DNA of 64,000 nucleotides, taken from NCBI GenBank assembly GCA_947497065.1, contig CANMEQ010000004.1:248001-312000 (forward strand), read 5' to 3'. Below the pieces are notes generated by a model that made no database searches, was not told the origin of the DNA, and saw only the letters and a program-made list of their open reading frames with translations. A program made the translations under genes and the position numbers. This document shows, in pieces, positions 9,480 to 17,971 of the stretch (position 1 is the first letter of the stretch; each line of letters begins with the position of its first letter). This DNA comes from an uncultured Paracoccaceae bacterium. Its GTDB lineage: Bacteria; Pseudomonadota; Alphaproteobacteria; Rhodobacterales; Rhodobacteraceae.

Positions 9480-10097
9480 TTACTCCGGTGGGGTCCGCAT
9501 GAGGGCGGCGAGTTGCGTGGTTTCGGTGCCGATGCCGGAGGTTGCCATGGCATCGGCCGCGCGCAGGCGCACGTCGTCGGGTTTGTTCTGGTTCAATTTG
9601 AAGGTGGATTGAATGTCAGTGATGGTAATCTGGCAAGGCACGATTTGGCGCATCATTTTTTCCAGCACCTCGGGCGTCATTTTTGCGGTCGTCCATGGGG
9701 GTTTGGGCAGCTGGGATTCGAAATGGGCAGATTGGCGGTCGAGGACATCTCGAATCTGATCTTGAGGGAGCTTTTCAAGCGTCCCGTGAAGGTGAACGGC
9801 GGCGTAATTCCACGTGGGTACTTGATCATCGACGCCGTACCAATCGGGGGAGACGTAACCATCGGGGCCGGTGATCGCCAGCAAGATGGGCTGCGGATCA
9901 CTGAGGTGACGCAGGATCGGGTTGGAGCGGACCAAATGTAAATCGAGGGTCGCTGCGTTGTCAGACAAAAGCACAGGCACATGGGCCGCAAGCAGTCCAT
10001 CGGGGCTGTTCATTGTGAGCTGCCCGAAGGCACGGTCACGGACAAAGGCGATTGCGCGATCGTGAGGCGTGCGGCGGTAGGTTTGGTTCGGGTGCAT
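9480..10097 (-). CDS. PaiB-like FMN-binding protein
   Basis: A 205-residue protein matching the FMN-binding negative transcriptional regulator (PaiB/Pai2) family, which has a flavin-reductase-like split beta-barrel. Diagnostic segments are the N-terminal MHPNQTYRR, FGQLTMN, HAPV-like LLAAHVPVLL, the DWYG motif, VPTWNYAAVHLHGT and the late IVPCQITITDIQSTFKLNQNK. Members are named for repression of sporulation and protease genes in Bacillus, but their role in proteobacteria is not established. It is flanked by two GST genes on the same strand. Confidence 0.88.
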   Translation of the reverse strand: MHPNQTYRRTPHDRAIAFVRDRAFGQLTMNSPDGLLAAHVPVLLSDNAATLDLHLVRSNPILRHLSDPQPILLAITGPDGYVSPDWYGVDDQVPTWNYAAVHLHGTLEKLPQDQIRDVLDRQSAHFESQLPKPPWTTAKMTPEVLEKMMRQIVPCQITITDIQSTFKLNQNKPDDVRLRAADAMATSGIGTETTQLAALMRTPPE

Positions 10098-10180
10098 TGG
10101 GTGTGATCCTCATCGCGGTTTGCGCTGAGGGTAGAGGGCGTGTTGGAAAAGGCGGACCGAAAAATTGTGATCCGTACAAT

Positions 10181-10822
10181 TCAGGCAGTCGGAGGGAAAA
10201 CGATCGGCGCATCGCCGTTTTGCCACGGGGTGTATTTCGTCATGATGCTTGCGAAACGATCCGATGCCTTGAAGGTTGCGAGCCAGGCTTGGGCATGAGG
10301 GTAGGGCTGGGCGTCCCACCAATCGATGTCTGTATGGGCGAACTGGCGCACAAAGGGCAGGATCGCGAGATCGGCCATGCAGGGTTTGTCGCCGAAGAGC
10401 CACGGTTTGCCATCCAATTGCGCGTCAAGCTTGGCGATGAAGTCAGCGGCGGTGGCGCGGCTGACGGCGGGGTCGGCTTCAGGGTGGCGCACTGCGTATT
10501 TGGTGAGGTCGAGTGCTGTTTTGAATGGCCCGTCAGATTCTTCGATGAGGGCATAGGCCGCGTCAGTCATGCCATCCAGCAGGCCTTCGGGGTCGGATTG
10601 GGCAAGCGCCCAGTTCATGATGTCGAAGGATTCATCAATCACGGTGTCGGTGTCGGTGACGAGAACGGGGACGGTTGCCTTGGGGGAGGCTTCGATCATC
10701 TCTGCGGGTTTGTTGCGCAGGGTGATTTCGCGCAGGTCTACCGAGATGCCCGCGCTGGCCAGGCCGAGGCGCGCACGCATGGCGTAGGGGCAGCGGCGGA
10801 ATGAATAGAGGATCGGCTGCAT
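10181..10822 (-). CDS. Glutathione S-transferase
   Basis: A 213-residue GST. The active-site region is FRRCPYAMRARL, a CPYA motif (Cys11) typical of glutaredoxin-like/omega-class enzymes. ATVPVL carries the cis-proline and DESFDIMNWAL the glutathione gamma-glutamyl contact. The C-terminal domain has KPWLFGDKPCMADLAILPFVRQF, a normal N-capping region. It ends one base before the mtaB stop codon (mtaB lies upstream), so it is probably the last gene of a dapF-mtaB-GST unit. Substrate is unknown. Confidence 0.9.
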   Translation of the reverse strand: MQPILYSFRRCPYAMRARLGLASAGISVDLREITLRNKPAEMIEASPKATVPVLVTDTDTVIDESFDIMNWALAQSDPEGLLDGMTDAAYALIEESDGPFKTALDLTKYAVRHPEADPAVSRATAADFIAKLDAQLDGKPWLFGDKPCMADLAILPFVRQFAHTDIDWWDAQPYPHAQAWLATFKASDRFASIMTKYTPWQNGDAPIVFPPTA

Positions 10823-10823
10823 G

Positions 10824-12077
10824 CTAGGCCGTGAGTTGCTGGCCGGAAATGCCAGTGATTTTTGCGGTCACGATTTGGGATTCGGGTTGATCGCTTTCGA
10901 AGGTGACTTCGGTGAATTGTTCAGTGCGCCCCATGCGAGGGTTTTCCATCAAGATGTGATGGGTTTTGCCCTGTTGCGCGGTGAGGTGGTTGGCGACGGC
11001 GATATCACCGGCGGCGCGCAGGCGTGCGGCGCGGGCTTTGATGTCTTTGCCATTCACGGCGGGCATGCGGGCGGCGGGGGTGCCTTGACGCGGAGAGTAG
11101 GGAAAGACGTGCAGCCACGTGAGCGCGCAGTCCTCGACCAATTTGAGCGAGTTTTCGAAGGCGGCTTCGGTTTCTGTGGGAAAGCCTGCGATGATATCTG
11201 CGCCGAATGTCATATCGGGGCGCAGTTTGCGGGCGTCTTCGGAGAATTTGATCGCGTCGTCGCGCAGGTGGCGGCGTTTCATGCGTTTGAGGATCAGATC
11301 ATCGCCATGTTGAAGTGACAGGTGCAGGTGCGGCATCAGGCGCGGTTCGGTTGCGATGGCCTGCATCAGGTTTTCGTCAACCTCGATGGAATCGATTGAG
11401 CTGATCCGCAGGCGCGGCAGGTCGGGGACCAGTTTGAGGATGCGCATCACCAGATCGCCAAGTTTCGGCATGGCAGGCAGGTCGGCGCCCCAAGAGGTGA
11501 GGTCGACGCCGGTGAGGACGACCTCGTTATAGCCTTTGTCCACCAGACGTTTGATTTGATCGACCACGACGCCCGCGGGCACCGAGCGGGAATTGCCGCG
11601 ACCGTAGGGGATGATGCAGAATGTGCAGCGGTGATCGCAGCCGTTTTGAACCTGCACATAGGCGCGGGAGCGGGTGCCGAACCCGTCGATCAGATGGCCT
11701 GCGGTTTCGGTGACGGACATGATGTCGTCGACCTGCACAGGTTCGGTTGTGCCGATCAGGTCGGGGGCCATGCCTTCCCATGTGCCGGCCTGCATCTTTT
11801 CCGTGTTGCCGATGACCTTGGTCACCTCGGGCATGGCGATAAAGGTTTCCGGTTCGGTTTGGGCGGCGCATCCGGTGACGATGAGGGGGGCATCAGGGTT
11901 TTCGCGCCGCAGCTTGCGGATTTCTTTTTTGGCTTTGCGCACGGCCTCGGCGGTGACGGCGCAGGTGTTGACGACGACCGCGTCGCGCACGCCCGCCTGG
12001 GCGGCGAGTTCTTTCATTGCTTCGGTTTCGTAGGCGTTGAGCCGACAGCCGAGGGTGGTGAATTTAGGCGCGCTCAT
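10824..12077 (-). CDS. mtaB: tRNA t6A37 methylthiotransferase MtaB
   Basis: Radical-SAM methylthiotransferase of 417 residues that converts t6A37 of ANN-decoding tRNAs to ms2t6A. The N-terminal UPF0004 domain has its cluster cysteines (GCRLNAYE, NTCAVT, VTGCAAQ). The central radical-SAM motif is CDHRCTFCIIPYGRGNSRS. A C-terminal TRAM domain ends the protein. The GCRLN and VNTCAVT spelling separates MtaB from MiaB and RimO. The start at 12077 overlaps the dapF stop as ATGA, indicating coupled translation. Confidence 0.93.
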   Translation of the reverse strand: MSAPKFTTLGCRLNAYETEAMKELAAQAGVRDAVVVNTCAVTAEAVRKAKKEIRKLRRENPDAPLIVTGCAAQTEPETFIAMPEVTKVIGNTEKMQAGTWEGMAPDLIGTTEPVQVDDIMSVTETAGHLIDGFGTRSRAYVQVQNGCDHRCTFCIIPYGRGNSRSVPAGVVVDQIKRLVDKGYNEVVLTGVDLTSWGADLPAMPKLGDLVMRILKLVPDLPRLRISSIDSIEVDENLMQAIATEPRLMPHLHLSLQHGDDLILKRMKRRHLRDDAIKFSEDARKLRPDMTFGADIIAGFPTETEAAFENSLKLVEDCALTWLHVFPYSPRQGTPAARMPAVNGKDIKARAARLRAAGDIAVANHLTAQQGKTHHILMENPRMGRTEQFTEVTFESDQPESQIVTAKITGISGQQLTA

Positions 12078-12892
12078 GAATGCCACACGGCGGTAAAGAC
12101 GTGGGCGGTGGGGCCTGTCATCCAGACGCCATCATCGCGCCAGTCGATGTGGATTGTGCCGCCGTCGAGATCGATTTGGACTTTGCGGCCCGTGAGGCCA
12201 GAACGATGCGCCGCAACAGCGGTGGCACATGATGAGGAGCCGGAGGCGAGGGTGACGCCAACGCCACGTTCCCAGACGCGCATGCGCAGGTGGTTTTCGC
12301 CGATAAGCTGGGCGAATTGCACGTTGGTACGTTCGGGATAAAGCGGGTGGTGTTCGATTTCTGCGCCGCGCGCTTCGAGGTTGATGGACGCGACATCATC
12401 TACAAAGAAGGTGCAGTGGGGGTTGCCCATGCCCGTGGCCAGCGGTGCGCCGTCTATTGGCAGGGCGTTTATATCTACGTATTTGGCAAGCGGGATAGAT
12501 TGCCAGTCGAGAAGAGGGGCGCCCATGTTGACGGAGGTGTGGCCATTGCCAGCATCGCGGGCGAACAATGTGCCACGGTCGGTGGTGATGGTCAGGTCGG
12601 ATTTTCCAGATTCTTCGATCAGGTGGCGGGCGATGCAGCGGGTGGCATTGCCACAGGCCGCAGCCTGTGAGCCATCGCTGTTGTAGAATGTTAGGTGCAC
12701 ATCCGCGCCATCGCGTTTTGAAAGCACCGCTAATTGGTCGTAGCCAACGCCGCGGTGGCGGTCAGCCATGGCCATAACCAAGGTTTCATCGACGCGCGTG
12801 ATTCCATCGCGTTCGTCAATTACGACAAAGTCGTTGCCGAGGCCGTGCATTTTCATAAATGGCACGCCAGTGTGTGAAGAATTTTGTGTCAT
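12074..12892 (-). CDS. dapF: Diaminopimelate epimerase with a Cys-to-Ser change at a catalytic site
   Basis: A 272-residue protein of the DapF family, which interconverts LL- and meso-diaminopimelate for lysine and peptidoglycan. MKMHGLGNDFVVID, SDGSQAAACGNATRC, GNPHCTFFV and MTGPTAHVF are family motifs. The first catalytic Cys (AACGN) is present. The second, normally in ACGSGAC, reads ASGSSSC: the codon is TCC (Ser), followed later by the non-catalytic Cys. The start at 12892 (MTQNSS) is inferred. It overlaps mtaB by four bases. Confidence 0.88.
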   Translation of the reverse strand: MTQNSSHTGVPFMKMHGLGNDFVVIDERDGITRVDETLVMAMADRHRGVGYDQLAVLSKRDGADVHLTFYNSDGSQAAACGNATRCIARHLIEESGKSDLTITTDRGTLFARDAGNGHTSVNMGAPLLDWQSIPLAKYVDINALPIDGAPLATGMGNPHCTFFVDDVASINLEARGAEIEHHPLYPERTNVQFAQLIGENHLRMRVWERGVGVTLASGSSSCATAVAAHRSGLTGRKVQIDLDGGTIHIDWRDDGVWMTGPTAHVFTAVWHS

Positions 12893-12988
12893 GAACCGCC
12901 ATATAGGTGAGGCTTTCACATGAATCCAGATATTGTCGCGATTTAGGGGTTGACCCCATGCGCGTTGGTTTCTAAATGCAGCCCTCGT

Positions 12989-13064
12989 GGGCCGTTAGCT
13001 CAGTTGGTAGAGCAACTGACTTTTAATCAGTAGGTCGATGGTTCGAACCCATCACGGCTCACCA
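12989..13064 (+). tRNA. tRNA-Lys (anticodon TTT)
   Basis: A 76-base cloverleaf with a 7-bp acceptor stem (GGGCCGT with ACGGCTC, one G-U), D-arm GCTCAGTTGGTAGAGC, anticodon loop CTTTTAA, T-arm GGTTCGAACCC and an encoded CCA end. Confidence 0.97.
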
Positions 13065-13170
13065 CACACTCCCAAATGATTGATTGAGCGTTGGATTTGC
13101 AGTCTAACCGTTGGCATGGACTACCTGTGCGCCGCATCGGCGCAGGTTTTGGCTTTGGGTTTTGATCTGC

Positions 13171-13899
13171 ATGCTTTCACGTATTCTGAATCGGTTTCAA
13201 CGAACGGCGTTTGATATGGCGTTGATTGCGCCGGATGCCGATTTGGTTGTGGTGGGTGATGTGCATGGCCGTGCGGATTTGCTGGTGCGTGTTTTGGAGC
13301 GGGCAGGGTCGGCGCAGATCGTATGCGTTGGTGATTATGTAGACCGGGGGCCAAACAGTGCTGGTGTGCTGCGGTGTCTTCAGGATCGCGCAGACATCGT
13401 ATGTTTGGGTGGGAACCATGAAGAGATGATGCAGCGGTTTCTGGAGGACCCTCAAGGAAAGGGTGCGCGGTGGCTTAAGCATGGCGGTGTTCAGACCTTG
13501 GAGAGTTTTGGAATAACGCGCCACGAAGATGCCCGTGATGCGCGCGATGCGCTGGTTACGGCGATGGGGACTGAGTTGGTTGCCTGGCTAAGAGGGCTAC
13601 CTGATCGATTTGTGTCGGGCAATGTTGCTGTGGTGCATGCTGGGGCTGATCCTTTGGTTGCGATTGCGGCGCAAAAGGGCGCGACGTTGCGTTGGGGGCA
13701 CCCGCGATTCCAGACGCAGGCGCGCAAAGATGGTGTTTGGGTTGCCCATGGTCACACGGTTTATGCCCAAGGGGCCGTGCAGCAAGGGCGAATCGCGGTA
13801 GATTCGGGGGCCTATGCCACGGGTCGGCTTACATTTGCCCGCATTTCTAAAGGTGATGTTCGATTTGAGGTGGTTGAGGATGGCCGCCCCAACGCCTGA
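13171..13899 (+). CDS. Calcineurin-like metallophosphoesterase (PPP type)
   Basis: A 242-residue protein-phosphatase-like enzyme. The metal-binding motifs appear in order: GDVHGR, GDYVDRGPNS, LGGNHEE, a later VVHAG and WVAHGHTVY. This layout matches bacterial serine/threonine phosphatases and Ap4A hydrolase-like phosphoesterases; substrate is not resolvable. I take the ATG at 13171 because the upstream extension (from 13111) is not family-like; no strong ribosome site is visible. It follows the tRNA gene and precedes a long non-coding region. Confidence 0.85.
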   Translation: MLSRILNRFQRTAFDMALIAPDADLVVVGDVHGRADLLVRVLERAGSAQIVCVGDYVDRGPNSAGVLRCLQDRADIVCLGGNHEEMMQRFLEDPQGKGARWLKHGGVQTLESFGITRHEDARDARDALVTAMGTELVAWLRGLPDRFVSGNVAVVHAGADPLVAIAAQKGATLRWGHPRFQTQARKDGVWVAHGHTVYAQGAVQQGRIAVDSGAYATGRLTFARISKGDVRFEVVEDGRPNA

Positions 13900-14235
13900 A
13901 TGCGCCCGATGCCCGGCGAAATGAGACATTTGTGTGAACTTGTCTAAAAGTCGTCCCAATGTGCGACACACGCAATGCGTGTTTTTGATTTAGTTTCTTT
14001 GAAAACAAGTGATTTGTGGCGTTTCTGGCGCGCGCATTTGGCCGCAATTGTTTGAAATTCGGGAATCATTGCGGTCACAAAATCATCCAAATTCGTTCTC
14101 AAATTTGACCTGACTGGACGGTTAATTCTTGTTCAACGGATCAACGACAATTCGAAATTAATTATTGTTAATTTAACGACTTGGCAAGAAATCCGAAACA
14201 ATTTGGCTACTACTCAGCGGGCATTGGAGCGTCAC
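13900..14235 (+). promoter_or_regulatory. 336-base AT-rich intergenic region upstream of the EPS priming transferase
   Basis: No gene is apparent. The region contains a palindrome ACACGC-AAT-GCGTGT (13968-13982) followed by TTTTGATTT, which may end the phosphatase transcript or act as an operator. TTAA-N7-TCAA (14122-14136) and TTAA-N6-TTAA-T-TTAAC (14158-14177) resemble, but do not exactly match, the CtrA box TTAA-N7-TTAA. The size and low GC suggest that this is the main promoter region of the downstream gene. Confidence 0.45.
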
Positions 14236-14925
14236 ATGAAGGATTTTTCACAAGGGTTATACGCCGACACGGTCGCCGTTTCTTCCTATGTTGATGCGCC
14301 TGCAGATTTTGGTCTTTATTCAAACGTCATCAAACGGGCTTTGGACCTTGTTGTTGCGATTGCAGTGCTGCCATTTTTGGCGCCAGTGATCTTTTTGATG
14401 TGGCTTTTGGTGCGACGCGATGGCGGTTTTGGCTTTTACTCGCAGACGCGCATTGGCCAAGACGGACAAGAGTTCCAGTGCTGGAAGTTGCGCACCATGG
14501 TGATGGACGCGGATCGCGTGTTGAAAGAGATGTGCGATGCAGATCCGAAGTTGGCGCATGAATGGTATACGAACCAGAAGCTGGAAAATGATCCACGGAT
14601 TACGCGGATTGGTCGGTTTTTGCGGGCCACCAGCATGGATGAGCTGCCACAGATTTGGAACATCATTTGTGGTCACATGAGCTTTGTTGGGCCGCGCCCA
14701 TTCATGGCAAATCAGGCGTTTTTGTATAATGCTGCAGGCGGTAGCGCGTACTACACCGTGCGTCCGGGTATCACAGGCCCATGGCAAGTGTTTGGTCGCG
14801 GTACGACAACTTTCACGGACCGCGTGAAATATGACACCGAGTACTGCGAAGACCTGAGCCTGTTGAATGATGTGAAATTCGTTTGGAAAACATTCGGTGT
14901 CGTGCTTCGCTGCACAGGTAGCTAA
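14236..14925 (+). CDS. EPS priming sugar-phosphate transferase (ExoY/PssA type)
   Basis: Membrane-associated polyprenyl-phosphate sugar-1-phosphate transferase of 229 residues that would load the first sugar of the repeat unit on undecaprenyl phosphate. It has one N-terminal hydrophobic segment (LVVAIAVLPFLAPVIFLMWLLV), then the catalytic core: FQCWKLRTMV, DPRITRIGRFLRATSMDELPQ with the Asp-Glu pair, FVGPRPF and RPGITGPWQV. It lacks the large N-terminal region of WbaP-type enzymes, as ExoY does. The ATG at 14236 has GGAG six bases upstream; an in-frame TTG at 14203 is the alternative. It marks the left end of the polysaccharide locus. Confidence 0.93.
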   Translation: MKDFSQGLYADTVAVSSYVDAPADFGLYSNVIKRALDLVVAIAVLPFLAPVIFLMWLLVRRDGGFGFYSQTRIGQDGQEFQCWKLRTMVMDADRVLKEMCDADPKLAHEWYTNQKLENDPRITRIGRFLRATSMDELPQIWNIICGHMSFVGPRPFMANQAFLYNAAGGSAYYTVRPGITGPWQVFGRGTTTFTDRVKYDTEYCEDLSLLNDVKFVWKTFGVVLRCTGS

Positions 14926-14952
14926 GCCAAAACGGTTGAGACTTGATAGGCT

Positions 14953-14982
14953 GGGGGCGTTCTGCGCCCCCGGTTTTGTTTT
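14953..14982 (+). terminator. Rho-independent terminator after the priming transferase
   Basis: GGGGGCG-TTCTG-CGCCCCC followed by GGTTTTGTTTT. It overlaps the stop codon of the convergent gene. Confidence 0.9.
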
Positions 14983-15937
14983 ATGGGCCGATGCTGATGG
15001 TTGCGCGTAGCCCGAGGTGGTTTGATCCTAGATCATGCCCCCATGTGGACAGGCCGGTGATGGATGCGGGGCCACGGGTCAGGATGTGGTCGATGGCCAA
15101 ACCAAAGGGCCCGGCCTGGGCGGGCCAAGTGGACAGGGGGCGGGGATAGGTTTGCAGCCCGTGCACCTGCGTGAGATGGGTGAGCTGTCTGCTCCATGGG
15201 GTGGCGTTGAAATCGCCCATGACGATTAGGGGCGTGTTGCGATCCCCCGACAAAACGGCATTCATCCAGTCATCACCAGTTTCCGTGAGGCCAAGATACC
15301 AGGGTTTAATCCGGTGGGCAGCTACCACGGTGACGGGGTTTTGGTTGGGGGGGCGGACCTGAAACCGTGCGAGGCGCTGCGGCCCGAATGCGGTGGTTTC
15401 GAAGGTGATAGGACCTAAAGGATGCTGGGATAGGATGAGGAGTTCGCACTGATCTTGCGCGACACATCCTTCGCGGAACGGGTATGCCTGCGCCAATGCG
15501 GGAAGGGCGGCAAATGCGGGTGCGGCTTCTGCGAGGACGATGACCGCAGCGTTAGAACTTTGCAGGGCTGTGCTGAGCTGATCCGGCGTGATGGGATTGT
15601 CTTTGAGGACATTGAACCACAGCACTTCCATTTGGTGCGATACAGATTGAAGGGGCGGGGCAATGCGTTGGCGATGGTCGAGGACCATCCAAAGCCCGCC
15701 AAATATGCTGGCTACGGCAATCAGGAGGGCAGTTTTGGGCATGCGTGAAATCGCTAAGACAGCGGCGCCGCATAGGGCCAAACCCAACAGATGGGGGCGG
15801 AAGTTGTCGAGCATACGGGAGAGGACGCCGAGGCCCTGAAAGGTATCAGGAATGTGGTGACCAAACAGCCCGAAGAGGAGCGCAATTGCGGTGAAGAGAA
15901 GAACGATGCCTTCCAGTCGATGTGTCCAAGCGCGCAT
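14981..15937 (-). CDS. Membrane-anchored endonuclease/exonuclease/phosphatase family protein
   Basis: A 318-residue protein with two or three N-terminal hydrophobic helices (about residues 10-27 and 50-85) and an exterior EEP domain. Catalytic motifs are present: WFNVL (Asn), VLAEAAP (Glu), HRIKPW, GDFNATPWS, AIDHIL and GSNHLGL. This architecture is common in proteobacteria and may cleave nucleic acid, phosphodiesters or sphingolipid-like substrates; none is proven here. It sits 26 bases after the glycosyltransferase at 15964 on the same strand, so it may be the last gene of that EPS operon. Confidence 0.87.
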   Translation of the reverse strand: MRAWTHRLEGIVLLFTAIALLFGLFGHHIPDTFQGLGVLSRMLDNFRPHLLGLALCGAAVLAISRMPKTALLIAVASIFGGLWMVLDHRQRIAPPLQSVSHQMEVLWFNVLKDNPITPDQLSTALQSSNAAVIVLAEAAPAFAALPALAQAYPFREGCVAQDQCELLILSQHPLGPITFETTAFGPQRLARFQVRPPNQNPVTVVAAHRIKPWYLGLTETGDDWMNAVLSGDRNTPLIVMGDFNATPWSRQLTHLTQVHGLQTYPRPLSTWPAQAGPFGLAIDHILTRGPASITGLSTWGHDLGSNHLGLRATISIGP

Positions 15938-15963
15938 TCAATGATCCTATCTGATGCGATGCC

Positions 15964-16917
15964 TTAGTAGCTTTTGAGCCATTCGCGGCGTGCGGCCCAA
16001 ATGTCTGCCCATTTTTGAGCGGCGTCTTTTTTGCGACCTGTTGCGCGAGATAGGGCGGCGAGACCGAGGGCGCGGCTGCCAGCCCAAAAGAGCAACGTGG
16101 CCCGTCCGAAGGGGACCTGCCATGCGGGCCAATGGTCTTGCATCAGGGTCATCCGTGCTTTTGCGCTGAGGGTGTATTTACGGGCCACGGTTTTGGAGGC
16201 CGCCCCGACGAGGTGCATGATTTCGGCGTTTGGTGTGATCATGGGGGTGTAGCCTTTGGCGCGGGCGCGCAGGCACAGGTCGGCTTCTTCGCCGTACATG
16301 AAATAGCGCAGATCGAAGCCGCCCAAGTCTTCCCACAGGCTGCGGCGGATCATCAAAAAACAACCGACGACGATGTCGACTTCGCGGATGCTGTCGCGTT
16401 GCCAGCCGCCGATGCCTTCTGGGTTGAAGACAGTGGTGGTTTTGAAAATGGAAGACAGGCCTGTGGCCTTACAAAAGGCGGACCAGGGTGTGATTTGCTG
16501 CCAACAGGATGCGACGTTGAGTGAGCCGTCGGGGAATGTGGTGCGACCGCCTGTGATGCCTGCCGATGGGTTGGATTTTGAAAACGACAGAAGGTTGTCG
16601 ACTGCGCCAGCGTGACATTCTGTGTCCGGGTTGAGCAGCAAGAGCCATTCGGTTGTGGCGGCGGCCGCGACGACGTTGTTGGCTTTGGCGAAGCCGAGGT
16701 TTTCATCTGATGCGATGACCTCGACCTGCGGAAAGGCTTGGGCGATTGCTTCGGCTGAGCCATCTGCGGAGGCATTATCGTACACGACTGTGCGGAACCG
16801 TGTTTTTTGGGTGGTCGCGTAGAGGGTTTCGATGGCCTTTAGGGTGAGGTCGCGCGTGTTGTAGCTAACGATGATGACGGTCAGCTCTGCATCGGTCATG
16901 GGGGTGGGGTCAGACAT
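15964..16917 (-). CDS. Family 2 glycosyltransferase
   Basis: A 317-residue GT-A enzyme. VIIVSYNTRDL starts the nucleotide-binding fold, VVYDNASADGS follows, DENLGFAKANN is the signature of the rhamnosyltransferase-like GT2 subgroup, and LLNPDTE holds the metal-binding acidic motif. MYGEEADLCLRARAKGY is the usual catalytic ED region. No transmembrane helix is obvious apart from a weak hydrophobic stretch near the C-terminus. The start at 16917 gives an eight-base overlap with the upstream acyltransferase. It probably adds one sugar to the EPS repeat. Confidence 0.92.
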   Translation of the reverse strand: MSDPTPMTDAELTVIIVSYNTRDLTLKAIETLYATTQKTRFRTVVYDNASADGSAEAIAQAFPQVEVIASDENLGFAKANNVVAAAATTEWLLLLNPDTECHAGAVDNLLSFSKSNPSAGITGGRTTFPDGSLNVASCWQQITPWSAFCKATGLSSIFKTTTVFNPEGIGGWQRDSIREVDIVVGCFLMIRRSLWEDLGGFDLRYFMYGEEADLCLRARAKGYTPMITPNAEIMHLVGAASKTVARKYTLSAKARMTLMQDHWPAWQVPFGRATLLFWAGSRALGLAALSRATGRKKDAAQKWADIWAARREWLKSY

Positions 16918-17971
16918 GTGTGTGTTCAGCTTTCGCGCGGCGCAGGGATGGTTCGAGGGTGCGCCCATAGGCGATGAGGGGTGCTTCGATCCAGCGCCAT
17001 GATAGGGCGGCTGCGACCCAAGTGAGCGCCAGGGTGAGGACCATCAAAAAGTAGGGTTGCAAGGGCAGGCCTGCTGCATTGAACAGCACGTCGAGCCCGA
17101 AGAGTGTGAAGTAGTGGAACAGGTACAAAAAGTAAGCCAGCCGCCCAAAGGAGGCGAGGATGCGGGTGGGTCTGGATTTGAAATCTGGCAGGTAGAGGTA
17201 TATTGCGCAGATCGCGAATGAGGTGGTCGCAGCGATACCGGGGTAGAGCACCACGTGAAACAGGGACGGCCAGACATTGGCGATACCAACACAGAGGGCG
17301 GTTGTAAGCGCCAGCAGGACCAGCGCCGTGGTGCTCTGCGCGCGGCGGACTGCGATGGCGGTGAGGGCCCCGATGATGACGGAATCGAGGCGGGCCGGTG
17401 GATAGCTGTAGACCAAGTTGGGGGCTGTGCCTTGAGACAGGAGAACGACCTTAACCGCCAGTGAAATGGCGGCGATAAAGAGCAGGGCCCACGTGATGTT
17501 GCGTTTGATCCAAAGGAAGGCAAAGCCACATAGGATGTAAGCGAATTCTTCGACCGAGAGGGACCATGTGATTGTGAAAGGGACGGCGTCTTTTCCATCG
17601 ATTAAGATCATCCAGCCGGTCAGGAACAGAGCGGTGATCCATGCGCGTTCGACGCCGGGGTCTGTTTGGGTGAGCTCTGCGGCTGTAAAATAGAGGGCGA
17701 TGGCGAGAAAATAGATCGGAATGATCCGAAAGACGCGACGTGTGAAGAAGACCTTGAGGTCGGGCCACGTGTTGCGCTGCACCAGATACAAGGTGATCAG
17801 AAAGCCGGAGAGAGGGAAGAAAATATCGACCCCTAGAAACCCAAAGCGCGCGAACCATTGGCCCAGTGGGTCGAGTTGAGATGGGTCGAAGTGGACGCCG
17901 ACGTGGTAGCCAATGACGAGAAAGATCGCCAGCGCGCGAATGACGTCGAGCAGTTCATAACGTTCGCGCAT
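16910..17971 (-). CDS. Membrane acyltransferase family 3 (OafA/ExoZ type)
   Basis: A 353-residue inner-membrane protein with about ten helices. It has the family N-terminus LLDVIRALAIFLVIGYHVG, which contains the R-A-x10-H pattern for acyl transfer, and FGFLGVDIFFPLSGFLI. Members O-acetylate or otherwise acylate exported sugars using cytoplasmic acyl-CoA. The gene overlaps its neighbours on both sides (8 and 17 bases), so it belongs to the polymerase-acyltransferase-glycosyltransferase operon and most likely decorates this EPS. Confidence 0.92.
   Translation of the reverse strand: MRERYELLDVIRALAIFLVIGYHVGVHFDPSQLDPLGQWFARFGFLGVDIFFPLSGFLITLYLVQRNTWPDLKVFFTRRVFRIIPIYFLAIALYFTAAELTQTDPGVERAWITALFLTGWMILIDGKDAVPFTITWSLSVEEFAYILCGFAFLWIKRNITWALLFIAAISLAVKVVLLSQGTAPNLVYSYPPARLDSVIIGALTAIAVRRAQSTTALVLLALTTALCVGIANVWPSLFHVVLYPGIAATTSFAICAIYLYLPDFKSRPTRILASFGRLAYFLYLFHYFTLFGLDVLFNAAGLPLQPYFLMVLTLALTWVAAALSWRWIEAPLIAYGRTLEPSLRRAKAEHTHV

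Noticed and set aside
12989-13064. tRNA-Lys as an integration site for the EPS locus
   Set aside because: No integrase, no direct repeat of the tRNA 3' end seen downstream, and ordinary housekeeping genes on the other side.
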